Shown here in pieces: positions 55,320-64,000 of a stretch of 64,000 nt of DNA. A program made the position numbers and the translations under genes. How positions within the stretch are numbered: the first letter of the stretch is position 1; each line of letters starts with the position of its first letter. The DNA comes from DATKDU01 sp035512595 (GTDB taxonomy: Bacteria > Planctomycetota > Planctomycetia > Pirellulales > Pirellulaceae), in contig DATKDU010000207.1 in the NCBI GenBank assembly GCA_035512595.1, positions 5,585-69,584 on the forward strand, written 5' to 3'. Below the pieces are notes generated by a model. It was not told the origin of the DNA. It saw only the letters and a program-made list of their open reading frames with translations, and made no database searches.

Positions 55320-57143
55320 ATGACGTCCTTGGCGGCACTCGCCCTGGCGATCGGACTTGTCATCGTCGTCCCTTGGTGCCAGGCCGAGGACGCTCCACTT
55401 CGTCACCAAACGGATTTCGCGCAGCAGCTCGAATCCCTCGCCAAAAAGTGCGACGAGCTGAAGCTCGCCGACCAGGCGGCAATCACTCGCCGCTGGATCA
55501 TCCCGCGGCATTCGGGGCGGCAGTATTTCTTTGTGCCGGAAACGACGGACTCGACCGCGCCGGCCAAGAACGCGCCGCAGGTTGTGCAGCAGTGGCACGC
55601 CAAGTTCCTGGAGCTGCGGCGCGAGCAGGCGGCGCGGCTGCTGGAGCAGGCTGAGAGCGAATTGGCCGCGGATCAGCCCGTGCGAGCGTACCGGCTGTTG
55701 TTTGAAGTCCTGCACGAAGACCCCGACCATGCCGAGGCGCGCCGCATCCTGGGTTACGAGAAGCTGCGGTCGGGCGAGTGGGCCAGCCCGTACGGCAAAG
55801 GGGCGAGCGTTGCAACGTTCGATCATCCGCGATTTGGATGGCGGCGGCGGACCTACTGGCGGCTGGAGACGGAGCATTACTCGATCCAGACCAATCACAG
55901 TGCGAAAGAGGCGCTCGAGCTGGCCCGGCACCTGGAAGATTTGCACGCCATCTGGCGGCAGGCGTTCTTCTCCTATTGGACGAATGCGGACGCACTGAAG
56001 CACCGCATGGACGGCGGCAGTGAGCCGCTCTCCAGAAAAGAAGCAAAGCTCAGGGTCGTGCTCTTCAAGAATCGGCAGGAGTACGCCGGCCAGCTTGCGG
56101 AAGCAGAGCCGAAAATCGGCCTGACGACCGGCATTTACCGGGCGTCGGACCAGACGGCCTATTTCTACGGCGGCGACACGTCGGTGATTCCCACCTGGTA
56201 TCACGAGGGAACGCACCAGCTCTTTCAGGAAATGGACCGCTTTCCCGCCGAGCCGGGGCAGGAGCGGAACTTCTGGATCATCGAGGGAGTCGCGCTATGG
56301 ATGGAATCGCTGGCGCGGCACGAGGGCTACTGGACGATCGGCGGCTTCGATGCCGACCGGCTCCAGTTCGCCCGCTACCGGGTGCTGTCGGGGGATTTCG
56401 AAATGCCGCTGGCGAAGCTCGTCACGCTCGGCCGCGACGAGGTGCAGCAAGCTGCCGACATTCGCAAGCTGTACGCCCATGCGGCGGGGGTGACGCACTT
56501 CCTGATGGAAGCGGACGCTGGAAAGCGTGCGGAGGCGACGACCCGTTATCTCCGCACGGTCTACGAGCAGACCGATAAAACGGATACGCTCTTCTCGCTG
56601 GCTGGTGCGGACGGTCCCGCGCTCGATCTGGATTACAAAGAATTCCTGCACGTCGCCGACGTGGACCTGGCGACGATCATTGATCCGCTGCGCATCCGCA
56701 ACTTGTCGCTGGGCCGCACGGCAGTCACCGACGCAGGGATGAAGCACCTGGCGGGCTGCACCAACCTGGCCTGGCTCGACCTGTCGCTGACCCGCGCCGG
56801 CGACGAGGGGCTCGCCTCCATCAAGGACTGCCGGCAGCTCAAGCAGCTTTTTCTGGAGGGAACGAAGATCACGGACGCGTCGCTGCCGCTGATCGGCGGG
56901 CTGAAGGAACTCGAGGAGTTGGATTTGTCAGCGGTCCGCGTTTCCGACGAGGCGCTGGCGGCGCTGGCAAACCTCAAGAAGCTCAAAGTGCTGTACCTGA
57001 CGAACTCCCCAGTCAGCGACCAGTGCCTGACGCACCTCAAGGGGCTCAAGCTGCTGGAAACGTTGGAGACATCGGGCACCAAAATCACCCCAGCCGGACG
57101 GAAGAACCTCAAACTGTCGCTGCCAAAGCTGGCCTCACCTTAG
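55320..57143 (+). CDS. Secreted HExxH-type peptidase-like protein with leucine-rich repeats
   Basis: A 607-aa protein with a signal peptide (MTSLAALALAIGLVIVVPWC). The middle has a DUF1570-like zincin region: TWYHEGTHQLFQEM (HExxH) followed about 30 residues on by 'FWIIEGVALWMESL' with the third ligand Glu. The C-terminal ~170 residues are leucine-rich repeats of the form 'LAGCTNLAWLDLSLTRAGDEGL', 'LKKLKVLYLTNSPVSDQCL'. Planctomycetes have many such protease-LRR proteins, possibly for surface protein processing or adhesion. The start at 55320 is chosen for the signal peptide; upstream codons lie in a repeat. Confidence 0.87.
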   Translation: MTSLAALALAIGLVIVVPWCQAEDAPLRHQTDFAQQLESLAKKCDELKLADQAAITRRWIIPRHSGRQYFFVPETTDSTAPAKNAPQVVQQWHAKFLELRREQAARLLEQAESELAADQPVRAYRLLFEVLHEDPDHAEARRILGYEKLRSGEWASPYGKGASVATFDHPRFGWRRRTYWRLETEHYSIQTNHSAKEALELARHLEDLHAIWRQAFFSYWTNADALKHRMDGGSEPLSRKEAKLRVVLFKNRQEYAGQLAEAEPKIGLTTGIYRASDQTAYFYGGDTSVIPTWYHEGTHQLFQEMDRFPAEPGQERNFWIIEGVALWMESLARHEGYWTIGGFDADRLQFARYRVLSGDFEMPLAKLVTLGRDEVQQAADIRKLYAHAAGVTHFLMEADAGKRAEATTRYLRTVYEQTDKTDTLFSLAGADGPALDLDYKEFLHVADVDLATIIDPLRIRNLSLGRTAVTDAGMKHLAGCTNLAWLDLSLTRAGDEGLASIKDCRQLKQLFLEGTKITDASLPLIGGLKELEELDLSAVRVSDEALAALANLKKLKVLYLTNSPVSDQCLTHLKGLKLLETLETSGTKITPAGRKNLKLSLPKLASP

Positions 57144-57150
57144 TCGGCAC

Positions 57151-57171
57151 CACTCACCACTCACCACTCAC
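57151..57171. repeat. Heptad array CACTCAC x3
   Basis: Three direct CACTCAC units between the stop of the peptidase gene and the creatininase start, 8 bp after the stop. Confidence 0.8.
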
Positions 57172-57180
57172 CCTCGCCGC

Positions 57181-57960
57181 ATGCGTCCCTACATCCTCGC
57201 CGAAGCCAACTACGCCTACACCAAAGCCAACCCCTATGAAGTGGCCGTCCTGCCGCTGGGGGCCACGGAGCCGCACAATCTGCACCTGCCGTACGGCACC
57301 GACATGTTCGAGGGGACGCTCGTCGGCGAGCGGATTTGCGAGGCGGCCCACAAGAAAGGGGGCAAGGTCGTTCTGCTGCCGACAGTCCCTTACGGCACCG
57401 AGACCAACATGGCCCGCTTTCCGCTGGCGATCAACGTCGATCCGCTGACGCTGTATGCCTTCGTGACCGACATCGTCAAGTCGTGCGTCAACTCGGGCGT
57501 GAAAAAGATCGTGCTGCTCAACAGCCACGGCGGCAACGAGATGAAGCCGCTCCTGCGGCAATTGGCCGACAAGATCGACGGGCACCTGTTTCTCTGCAAC
57601 TGGTACACCGTGTGCGGCGACGAGTATCCCAACATCTGCGAACACGGCGACGATCACGCCGGCGAGATGGAGACGTCGTTCATTCTCTATTCGCACCCGC
57701 ATCTGGTCGCCAAGAATGCCGACGGAACCCTCGCGGCCGACGACGGCGCGACCGCCAAGACTCGCTTCCACGCCATCAACAAGGGCTGGGTGTCGATCAC
57801 CCGCCCCTGGCACCTCTTGACCACCAACAGCGGCAGCGGCTATCCGCACAAGGCGAGCCCCGAAAAGGCGGCGAAGTTGCTCGACCTGTTGGCGGAGCGG
57901 CTGGGGACGTTTCTGGCGGAGTTGTCGGCAGCGAAGGTGGATGAGCGGTTTCCGTTCTGA
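57181..57960 (+). CDS. Creatininase-family amidohydrolase
   Basis: A 259-aa metal-dependent amidohydrolase. Metal ligands of the family appear: GATEPHNLHLPYGTD (Glu/His/Asp), LLNSHGGNE (His) and DDHAGEMETSF (Glu). The fold matches creatininase and the lactone/formamide hydrolases such as ArfB or MftE; substrate cannot be assigned. It begins 37 bp after the preceding stop, possibly cotranscribed, with a heptad repeat between. Followed by a GTAG-footed hairpin. Confidence 0.93.
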   Translation: MRPYILAEANYAYTKANPYEVAVLPLGATEPHNLHLPYGTDMFEGTLVGERICEAAHKKGGKVVLLPTVPYGTETNMARFPLAINVDPLTLYAFVTDIVKSCVNSGVKKIVLLNSHGGNEMKPLLRQLADKIDGHLFLCNWYTVCGDEYPNICEHGDDHAGEMETSFILYSHPHLVAKNADGTLAADDGATAKTRFHAINKGWVSITRPWHLLTTNSGSGYPHKASPEKAAKLLDLLAERLGTFLAELSAAKVDERFPF

Positions 57961-57961
57961 A

Positions 57962-57989
57962 GTAGGACGGCCTGGAAAGGCCGTCCTGC
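57962..57989. terminator. Hairpin with GTAG foot between convergent genes
   Basis: GTAGGACGGCC-TGGAAA-GGCCGTCCTGC: an 8-bp perfect stem with the 5' GTAG typical of REP elements. It sits between convergent genes and could work as a terminator or processing site, though no T-run follows. Confidence 0.6.
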
Positions 57990-57993
57990 GAAC

Positions 57994-59286
57994 CTAGAAC
58001 CGGCAGCTCGTCCCGATCGTCAGCCCCTGCACCCAGAAGCTCTCGTCACGGAAGACGAGCGACACGTCATCACCCTGGACAAAGTCGATCATCGCCTCCG
58101 GCCGGGCGACGCTCGACCAGTACATCAGCGAATAGCCGATGTTCATGCTCCAGCAGTCGTTGATGGCATACGACCAGGCCACATCGAGTTCCGGCACCGC
58201 TGCGAACTCGTCGCGGGTGACGGTGGTCGGCTCTGCAACGAGCAGGCCCCCCGGCTGGCCGTTTTCAAATCCAGTCGCCTCGGCCGTCTGCCGCATCGTT
58301 CCCAGCCCGACCTTCACCAGGCAAGTCGTCGTCCAGCAGCCGCGGCATGATTCGTAGAGCAAGCCGATCGAGCCGCCGTGAAATTCGTTGCGGGTCCGCC
58401 AGTTGTCGCTGACGATCAGCGTCCCTTCCTGCGTGTTGGAATCGATCGAAAGCTCCTCGTTGATTCGGGAAAACTGATAACCGCCTACAAAATCGATGCG
58501 GAAATCGCACATCCGGCACCACCCCAGCCGGGCGTAGGCGTCGGCCCCAAACACTTCCGACGTGCTGACCACGGAGATGCTGCCGTCAAACGGCGTGAAC
58601 GGATCGGAAATAACGAGCGAGTCGGGATTGCCGCTCACATCGACAAACGGCCGCTCGATGGTCTGATTGGGGAGTGAATCGGAATCCGCGGCAAAACGGA
58701 GCCGCTCCTTGCCGATCCCCCAGAACCGGCCGCCCAGGCCGAAGCATTCGTCGGGGCCGAGCCATGTGCCGAAATCAATGCGTGCCCCTCCCTGGGGAGA
58801 GCCCCCTTCGATCTCACCGCCGTACAGGACGATCTCGCCGGACGGCGGAACCTGTTCCGTGCTGCTCGTTACCAGCACCGGCAGATCGCGCCCTTTGCGC
58901 CACCACAAGAGGCCGTCGGACCGCAGCCACCACATCGGCGGCCGGCACGACATGCAGGCGAAGCAGCCGGGATCCTTGCCGATGTCGCGAAAGCGCAGTC
59001 CACCGCAATCGCCGGCACACTGGCCCCCGCATCCGCCATCGCAGACGCAATTGCCGCAGCCCTCGGCCGGTTCCGCAAAAGCCGCTGATCCTTCCGCATA
59101 GTAGGTCGCCGGCTCCACATCGCCGGGACTGGCGGCCTGGACTGCTTGAGCAGTTCGCACGGATTGCGGCTGCTGCCAGGCAGCCATTCGGGAGCGGAAT
59201 TCCGGGTTTTGACCCTGACAGGTGGTTGCTAGCAGTCCTGCGAGGCTGATGGCCAGTGTAGGGGCAAGTAGCGAGTGCCGCGGCAT
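57994..59286 (-). CDS. BBP7-type outer-membrane beta-barrel protein
   Basis: A 430-aa protein with a signal peptide (MPRHSLLAPTLAISLAGLLA). After a Cys/Gly-rich stretch (CGNCVCDGGCGGQCAGDCGG) comes the BBP7 barrel, which shows alternating hydrophobic beta strands with aromatic girdles: 'WWLRSDGLLWWRKG', 'FGLGGRFWGIGKER', 'RIDFVGGYQFSRI', 'ELDVAWSYAINDCWSMNIGYSL', and ends 'TSCRF', a C-terminal Phe as in outer-membrane barrels. Family is planctomycete-specific. The true start at 59286 has GGAAG upstream. Confidence 0.9.
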   Translation of the reverse strand: MPRHSLLAPTLAISLAGLLATTCQGQNPEFRSRMAAWQQPQSVRTAQAVQAASPGDVEPATYYAEGSAAFAEPAEGCGNCVCDGGCGGQCAGDCGGLRFRDIGKDPGCFACMSCRPPMWWLRSDGLLWWRKGRDLPVLVTSSTEQVPPSGEIVLYGGEIEGGSPQGGARIDFGTWLGPDECFGLGGRFWGIGKERLRFAADSDSLPNQTIERPFVDVSGNPDSLVISDPFTPFDGSISVVSTSEVFGADAYARLGWCRMCDFRIDFVGGYQFSRINEELSIDSNTQEGTLIVSDNWRTRNEFHGGSIGLLYESCRGCWTTTCLVKVGLGTMRQTAEATGFENGQPGGLLVAEPTTVTRDEFAAVPELDVAWSYAINDCWSMNIGYSLMYWSSVARPEAMIDFVQGDDVSLVFRDESFWVQGLTIGTSCRF

Positions 59287-59455
59287 GGTGAGCTTCCGTA
59301 AGAACGGCGGCTGTCTCATAGCGCAGCGTCAGCCGTCCAAGGGGGATGCGAATCTAGCGGTTATGTCGGTTATGCCGAGAGTGCCGGTTGAGAAAACCTG
59401 GCAGTTGGCGAAGAGTTTTTGGCCGCTAGCAGTCTGAAGTCTGCGACTTGGGCGA

Positions 59456-60436
59456 CTATGCTAGCGGCAGCCGCACGACTTCGGCCGCGCCGCAGGCGGA
59501 TTCCAGTCGCGTGCCGGCGGCTGCTTGCGGGCGGCGAACGAGCGCGAACCCCAACGGCTGAGAAAGCCGCGGCGACCAGGCGGCACTGGTGACCTGGCCG
59601 ACGACTTTGTCCCCGCTCTTTAGCTCCGTGCCAAATGGCGGCACCGCGGGCGAATCGAGGAAGCGCACGCCGGCCAGCAGACGATTGACATGCCCCATCG
59701 CGTCGATCCGGGCGACCGTTTCCTGCCCCAGATAGCACCCCTTGGTGAAGCTGATCGCCTGGGCGTCGCGGCCAATTTCCTGCGGCAGATTGTCGGCGGT
59801 GATGTCGCTACCAAACAGGGGCGTACCAGATTCAATTCGCACCGCCTCCATAGCCTCGCTGCCGCATAGCCTGGCCCCGGCATCATCCAGCGTCTGCCTC
59901 ACCTCCTCGAACTCCCCTGCGGCAGTCACCAGAAAGAAACTCTCCGGCAGCAAAAAGTCGGCGGAGATTACCTGCACGCCAATGCCACGCAGTCTTCCCG
60001 GACGATGATCCCACGGCTGTGAGGGCAATTCATCGCCAATTGGCCCAGCCAGCAGATAGCGGGAGTGTGGTCCGGCCAGCAGCCAATGGCCGGTTGCCCC
60101 CGAAACGTCCTCAAAAGTCACATCGTCGGAGATGACAAATCGGTCAAAGTGCGAGATGAGTGAGGCCGCCTGACTTGGGGCCGTATCGAGCAAGAGCGCG
60201 TCTTCCGTGCAAAACACATAGACGTGCCCCACCGTCTTTCCCTGATGGTTGGTGACGAAGGCCTCGCATCCCATACCCGGCGATAGCCGCTGGATGTCGT
60301 TGGTGCAAAAACTGTGCAGGAAATGCACGCGGTCGTTGCCGCGGATCGCGATCCGCCCGCGGCCGGTCAGGTTGCTGACGCCGACGCCCGACGAAAGGGC
60401 CTGATACTCGGCAATCCACGGAATCTCGGCGGCCAT
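59456..60436 (-). CDS. ygfZ: Folate-binding protein YgfZ-type
   Basis: A 326-aa GcvT-fold protein of the YgfZ group. The signature KGCYLGQE near residue 240 is diagnostic, and the Thr/Asp folate pocket region with 'VHFLHSFCTNDIQRLSPG' and 'LLAGPHSRYLL' are present. YgfZ-type proteins use tetrahydrofolate in repair and assembly of certain Fe-S enzymes. It starts at MAAEIPWIAEYQ and is divergent from the large lipoprotein gene. Confidence 0.93.
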   Translation of the reverse strand: MAAEIPWIAEYQALSSGVGVSNLTGRGRIAIRGNDRVHFLHSFCTNDIQRLSPGMGCEAFVTNHQGKTVGHVYVFCTEDALLLDTAPSQAASLISHFDRFVISDDVTFEDVSGATGHWLLAGPHSRYLLAGPIGDELPSQPWDHRPGRLRGIGVQVISADFLLPESFFLVTAAGEFEEVRQTLDDAGARLCGSEAMEAVRIESGTPLFGSDITADNLPQEIGRDAQAISFTKGCYLGQETVARIDAMGHVNRLLAGVRFLDSPAVPPFGTELKSGDKVVGQVTSAAWSPRLSQPLGFALVRRPQAAAGTRLESACGAAEVVRLPLA

Positions 60437-60536
60437 CGCTCTCCTCGCTGGCAGAATGATACGGGGACTCGATTTTGCCGGTCAACGGCCCGCAGTTGAC
60501 ATTTGCCGCCGCGAGCATCTGCGGCACAATGGGGGG

Positions 60537-62966
60537 ATGAGCAGCGGCAAGCACATTAGCTACATGCAGCGAACCTGGTGGGCAATCTTCCTTGGCCTGT
60601 TTATGGCGGCCGGCGGCTGCGGACCGAGCGCTTCGACCACCAAGGACGGTTCTCCGCAAACGCGCACGGCCGCATCTGCCGCGGACCTGGGGCCGCAGCA
60701 GATTTTCCGGCGGCTCTTGGACACCTATCGTCAGGCCGATTCGTATGCCGACGATTCGGTGGTGCGGCTGCACTTTTTGGAACAGGGGCGACCGATTGAG
60801 GAGGAATGGAAGTCGTCCGTCCGGTTCGCGCGACCCAATCGCTTGGCGCTCGACGCCTTCCAGGCCACGGTCCGCTGCGACGGAAAGGAATTGCGGGCCC
60901 GGATCGAGGATGAGGCGACGGGCGACATCGATAACCAAGTTCTCGTCCGGCCCGCCCCGAAAGAGCTGACCCTCGGCGATCTGGCCTCCGATCCACTGCT
61001 GTACGACATCCTCGCCAGCCAGATCCATCGCCAGCCGATTCAGCTCGAGCTGCTGCTCGAATCCGCCGGGCTGGCGGCCGCATTCGGGGAGGACATCGCT
61101 TGCAAACGGCTCGCCGATGGCGAGGAACGAGGAGAAACTTGCTTCCGCATTGAAGTCCCTTCTCCTGGGGGTGCGTTCGTCTTCTGGGTCGATCAGCAGA
61201 AGTTTTTGCTGCGCCGGCTCGACTATCCGGCCGCGGCACTCGTGCCGGAGCTCGCCCAAAACCCGGACGTGTCCGATCTGGCGCTGTGGGTCGAACTGCG
61301 GGAAGCGCGATTGAACCCTCCGCTGGCGCCGGATGAATTCCAACTCGCAATGCCGGCCGGCGCCAAGCGGATGCAGTCGTTCGTAGTGCCGCCGCGTCCG
61401 CTTCCTTCCAGCCTGTTTGGCAAGGAGCCAGCCGACTTCTATTTCACGACGCTCGACGACAACCAGCTCAGCCGCAGCGACTTGATGGGAAAGGTCTCGC
61501 TGCTCGTCTGGTATCGAGAGCACGAAGCGTGCCGGCCCGCGCTGGCCGAAGCGAGCAAACTGCGACAGGAATTTGCCGACAACCAGGACGTCGCCATCTA
61601 CGCCGTCAGCACCGATCCGACCACCGCGAGCAACGACGACCTCTTGCGTGTTCTGCGTAACTGGGAAACAGACCTTCCCGTGGTGCGCGACCTGGAGGCG
61701 TTCGGCCGCAGCGTGTTTGCCATCGAGTCGCAGCCGACAATCGTCGTTCTCGATGGGCAGGGGCGCGTGCAAATCTACCAGGTCGGCGTCAATCCGGAGC
61801 TGGCGGCGCAGCTATCGACGATCGTCGGGCAGCTCCTGCGCGGCGAAGATGTAGCGGCGGGAATTCTCAGCCGGGTCGAGGCCGAGCGCCAAGAATACGA
61901 GCGGCTCGTCGCTGCCGGCGGACCAGCGCCGCAAGCGGCTATGGAGATCCCAGAGGCCGCGATCAAAGCCCGCAGCGAGCCGGCGAAGCTGAAACTGAAG
62001 CGGCTGTGGAATTGCCGGGAGCTCAAATCCCCCGGCAATATTTACGTCGTCGGCGAGGGGGACGACGCGCGAATTCTCGTCTGCGACGGCGTGCGAACGG
62101 TCGCCGAACTCAGCCGCGCAGGAAAGCTGCTGGCCAGGCACGAATTGGATCTGCCCACCGGCGCTGCCGTCACTTACTTGCGGACGGGGATGGATGCCGA
62201 GGGAAAGCGATGGTACGCGGCCAGCGCGCCGCTCGCCGGGCAGCTCTTCGTGTTCGATGAAACGTGGCAGACGGTGGCCGCCTACCCAGCGGCGGCATCA
62301 CCCGCGCCAATCTACGACCTGCTCTTGGCCGACTTGGGAACCGACGACGGACTGAGCTTGTACGTCGGGTTCGTCGGAGAGGCAGGGCTGCACGCCGCGA
62401 CGCTCCGGGGGAAATCTCGCTGGAACAACAAAACGTTCCCTAACGTGGTGTCCATCGCCGTCGCACCACCGGCGGACGACCTGGAAAGACCCAGGCTGCT
62501 TCTCACCGGCGAGGACGGAACCATCCTCCCCGTCAATCGCTTCGGCAATGCCGAACCGCGCAAAACCGTCGGTCAGCGCCCCATCGCCCGCCTGGCGACC
62601 GCAGCCTTTCGCCGTTCGGCGGAGACGATCTTCCTGGGGATGTCCGGCGACTTGCAGGGAAGTCTGTTTGCCGTCGGCATTGACGCCCAGGTCAAGGAGC
62701 AATGGAGCTATCCGCTGCCGCCGGCCATCCATCAAGTGCCGATCGAGGCGGTCGCTTCCGGCAACCTGTTGTCGGGCAGCAGCGGCGTCTGGGTCATTGC
62801 CGCGGCCGACGGCTCGATCCACATCGTCAGCGACGACGGACGATTCACCGACACCTGGAACTATGGAGCGGCACTGTCGGGCATTGCCGCGGCGCGGCTC
62901 GACGACCAGCCGGTGATTCTCGTCGCTACACCACAGGACGGCGTGACGGCGTGGTCAGTGGAGTAG
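60537..62966 (+). CDS. Lipoprotein with redoxin and beta-propeller domains
   Basis: A 809-aa lipoprotein. The N-terminus ends with a lipobox (FMAAGGC) after MQRTWWAIFLGL; GGGGG precedes the ATG. Residues about 50-270 form a DUF2092-like lipid-binding domain ('YRQADSYADDSVVRLHFLEQ'). A thioredoxin-like/AhpC domain follows ('VSLLVWYREHEACRPALAEA'), but the peroxidatic CxxC is replaced by HEAC, so redox function is uncertain. The C-terminal half is a beta-propeller-like region with repeated 'LLLADLGTDDGLSLYVGF' and 'GVWVIAAADGSIHIV' strands. Possibly an envelope sensor or carrier. Confidence 0.82.
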   Translation: MSSGKHISYMQRTWWAIFLGLFMAAGGCGPSASTTKDGSPQTRTAASAADLGPQQIFRRLLDTYRQADSYADDSVVRLHFLEQGRPIEEEWKSSVRFARPNRLALDAFQATVRCDGKELRARIEDEATGDIDNQVLVRPAPKELTLGDLASDPLLYDILASQIHRQPIQLELLLESAGLAAAFGEDIACKRLADGEERGETCFRIEVPSPGGAFVFWVDQQKFLLRRLDYPAAALVPELAQNPDVSDLALWVELREARLNPPLAPDEFQLAMPAGAKRMQSFVVPPRPLPSSLFGKEPADFYFTTLDDNQLSRSDLMGKVSLLVWYREHEACRPALAEASKLRQEFADNQDVAIYAVSTDPTTASNDDLLRVLRNWETDLPVVRDLEAFGRSVFAIESQPTIVVLDGQGRVQIYQVGVNPELAAQLSTIVGQLLRGEDVAAGILSRVEAERQEYERLVAAGGPAPQAAMEIPEAAIKARSEPAKLKLKRLWNCRELKSPGNIYVVGEGDDARILVCDGVRTVAELSRAGKLLARHELDLPTGAAVTYLRTGMDAEGKRWYAASAPLAGQLFVFDETWQTVAAYPAAASPAPIYDLLLADLGTDDGLSLYVGFVGEAGLHAATLRGKSRWNNKTFPNVVSIAVAPPADDLERPRLLLTGEDGTILPVNRFGNAEPRKTVGQRPIARLATAAFRRSAETIFLGMSGDLQGSLFAVGIDAQVKEQWSYPLPPAIHQVPIEAVASGNLLSGSSGVWVIAAADGSIHIVSDDGRFTDTWNYGAALSGIAAARLDDQPVILVATPQDGVTAWSVE

Positions 62967-62970
62967 GGAG

Positions 62971-63131
62971 GGTTCAGGGTTCAGGGTTCAGGGTTCAGGG
63001 TTCGGAGGTCAGAGGTCAGAGGTCAGAGGTCAGAGGTCAGAGGTCGGAGAGGCAATTGCGAATTGATCATTGCAAATTGCAATGAGCAATTTGCAATCGG
63101 TTCGAGCAACTTTTCCCCTGAACCCTGAACC
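62971..63131. repeat. Composite heptad hairpin with three unit families
   Basis: GGTTCAG x4, GGTTCGG, then AGGTCAG x5 and AGGTCGG, then ATTGCAA-type units with inverted copies, then CTGAACC x2 (complement of GGTTCAG). The outer arms and inner units can pair in nested fashion. It separates two convergent genes and abuts both stops. Confidence 0.88.
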
Positions 63132-63132
63132 C

Positions 63133-64000
63133 TCACACCGCCGCCAGATGGTGCAGAGGGGCTGGAGCAGGCGACGTCTGCAAGCCGTCGTGGACAAAGA
63201 TCGTGCCGCCGCCTGCGTCGCACGCCGCGTCGAGCGCCAGCAGCGACCGCTCGAGCAACCGCTGGGCATCGTTCCCTTCAATCACTTCGGCCGCTCCCAC
63301 GCTGAGCCCAAGCCGCGTTCCGCCCACCGCCGGCAGCTCGCAGCGTCCCATCGCTTCCATCAGCCGCCGGGCGATGTTGGCCGCATCAAACACGCGAGCG
63401 TTGGGGAGCAGGATCGCCAGGCCGCTTTCGGACCAGCGCGTCGGCTGATCCATGTCGCGGAGGCTGGCCCGCGCCAGTTGGTCGAGGGCCTTGAGGGCCG
63501 CCTGCTCGGCTGACTGGCCGTGCTCGGTGGCGAACTCTGGCAGCCGGTCGATGCGCGCCAGGACAACCGAAAGCGTCGTTCCGCCGCGACGCCACTCCGC
63601 AATCCGCCGTGACAGCGACGACACGAACGTCGGGTCGGAGAATTTCTCTTGTGCCAACTCTTCGGAGATGCGGCGGCGGTCGCCGATGGCCGCTTCGTGG
63701 GCCGCGGCTGACTGGGCCTCTTCGCGGGGCAGGTCGCAGCGCAGCGGTTGATTGCCGTCGTGCCAGAAGAGGCAGTTGCGGCCTCCCGCTTTGGCGGCGT
63801 ACATGGCGGCGTCCGCCCGCTTGATGAGCGCCTCGGGGTCGTCCCCCTCGCGGACCTCGGCCAGTCCCGCGCTGGCCGAGATGATGAACTGCTGCTCGTG
63901 AAGCTTGAGGGGGTTGGCCGCGATGGCAATCCGCATCCGCTCGGCGCGCTGCTTGATCGAGGTCAGCGTGGCCCCCGAAAAAATGACGACGAACTCCTCG
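63133..64000 (-). CDS. Tandem GGDEF protein, 5' end beyond the window
   Basis: At least 288 aa are visible. The right edge reads EEFVVIFSGATL, the end of a GGEEF-type motif, followed by 'SASAGLAEVREGDDPEALIK' and 'RADAAMYAAKAGGRN', so the first GGDEF is likely active. The second domain ('VVLARIDRLPEFATEHGQS', RWSESGLAILLPN) has SESGL in place of GGDEF and is probably degenerate, perhaps regulatory. The first ATG in view (63936) is inside the first domain and is not the start. It is convergent with the lipoprotein gene. Confidence 0.9.
   Translation of the reverse strand, partial: EEFVVIFSGATLTSIKQRAERMRIAIAANPLKLHEQQFIISASAGLAEVREGDDPEALIKRADAAMYAAKAGGRNCLFWHDGNQPLRCDLPREEAQSAAAHEAAIGDRRRISEELAQEKFSDPTFVSSLSRRIAEWRRGGTTLSVVLARIDRLPEFATEHGQSAEQAALKALDQLARASLRDMDQPTRWSESGLAILLPNARVFDAANIARRLMEAMGRCELPAVGGTRLGLSVGAAEVIEGNDAQRLLERSLLALDAACDAGGGTIFVHDGLQTSPAPAPLHHLAAV

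Overview
The window reads as planctomycete chromosome, most likely order Pirellulales. It is GC-rich and carries families typical of that group: a two-domain DUF1080 protein, a BBP7-type outer-membrane barrel, a DUF362 protein, DUF4058, a cysteine-rich secreted protein and many long proteins with signal peptides. It also carries many short palindromic and tandem intergenic repeats. Genus assignment is inference.

Core region A (1-33.5 kb). A SNF2-type helicase with a translationally coupled partner runs off the left edge. A histidine cluster (hisD, hisC, hisB) follows, split by a two-gene HNH cassette. Next come a WD40 protein, DinB and DUF4058 proteins, a histone-deacetylase-like hydrolase, a secreted SGNH hydrolase with a truncated duplicate beside it, DUF1080, an NHL-type beta-propeller and UvrA. 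After these lie a nucleotidyltransferase pair, bioD, a small secreted protein, a BON protein and a zinc-ribbon membrane protein. The rest is a repeat-rich gap, a thioredoxin/protease fusion, aldose 1-epimerase, DUF362, a terpenoid-cyclase-like protein, a Cys-rich secreted protein, a metallophosphoesterase and a PAS-GGDEF-EAL protein.

Integrated island (about 33.54-53.85 kb). It is bounded by 46-bp direct repeats of the 3' part of a tRNA-Gly(CCC) gene; the intact tRNA is at the right end beside a tyrosine integrase. Its right half resembles a satellite or plasmid module: AlpA-like and XRE regulators, a prim-pol-type replication protein, a DUF932 protein and the integrase. Its left half is a leftward defence operon: hsdR, hsdS, a P-loop ATPase, hsdM, a DpnII/MboI-type nuclease-domain protein and a frameshifted gene that begins with a C7 tract. 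This operon is the best candidate in the window for an under-described composite defence system.

Core region B (53.9-64 kb). It holds a sugar-phosphate isomerase/epimerase, a HExxH protein with leucine-rich repeats, a creatininase-family amidohydrolase, the BBP7 barrel, a YgfZ-type folate-binding protein, a large redoxin/beta-propeller lipoprotein, and a GGDEF protein cut by the right edge.

The most unusual thread is repeat biology. (i) Palindromes whose hairpin foot is GTAG/CTAC, as in REP elements mobilised by RAYT transposases, lie in frame inside two genes; other palindromes lie in two more. (ii) Many gaps hold arrays of 7-bp units whose sequence differs from locus to locus, several with a reverse-complement array nearby, resembling cyanobacterial STRR sequences. 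(iii) An AT-rich element of about 65-100 bp is present twice in tandem near 22.7 kb and once upstream of the metallophosphoesterase.
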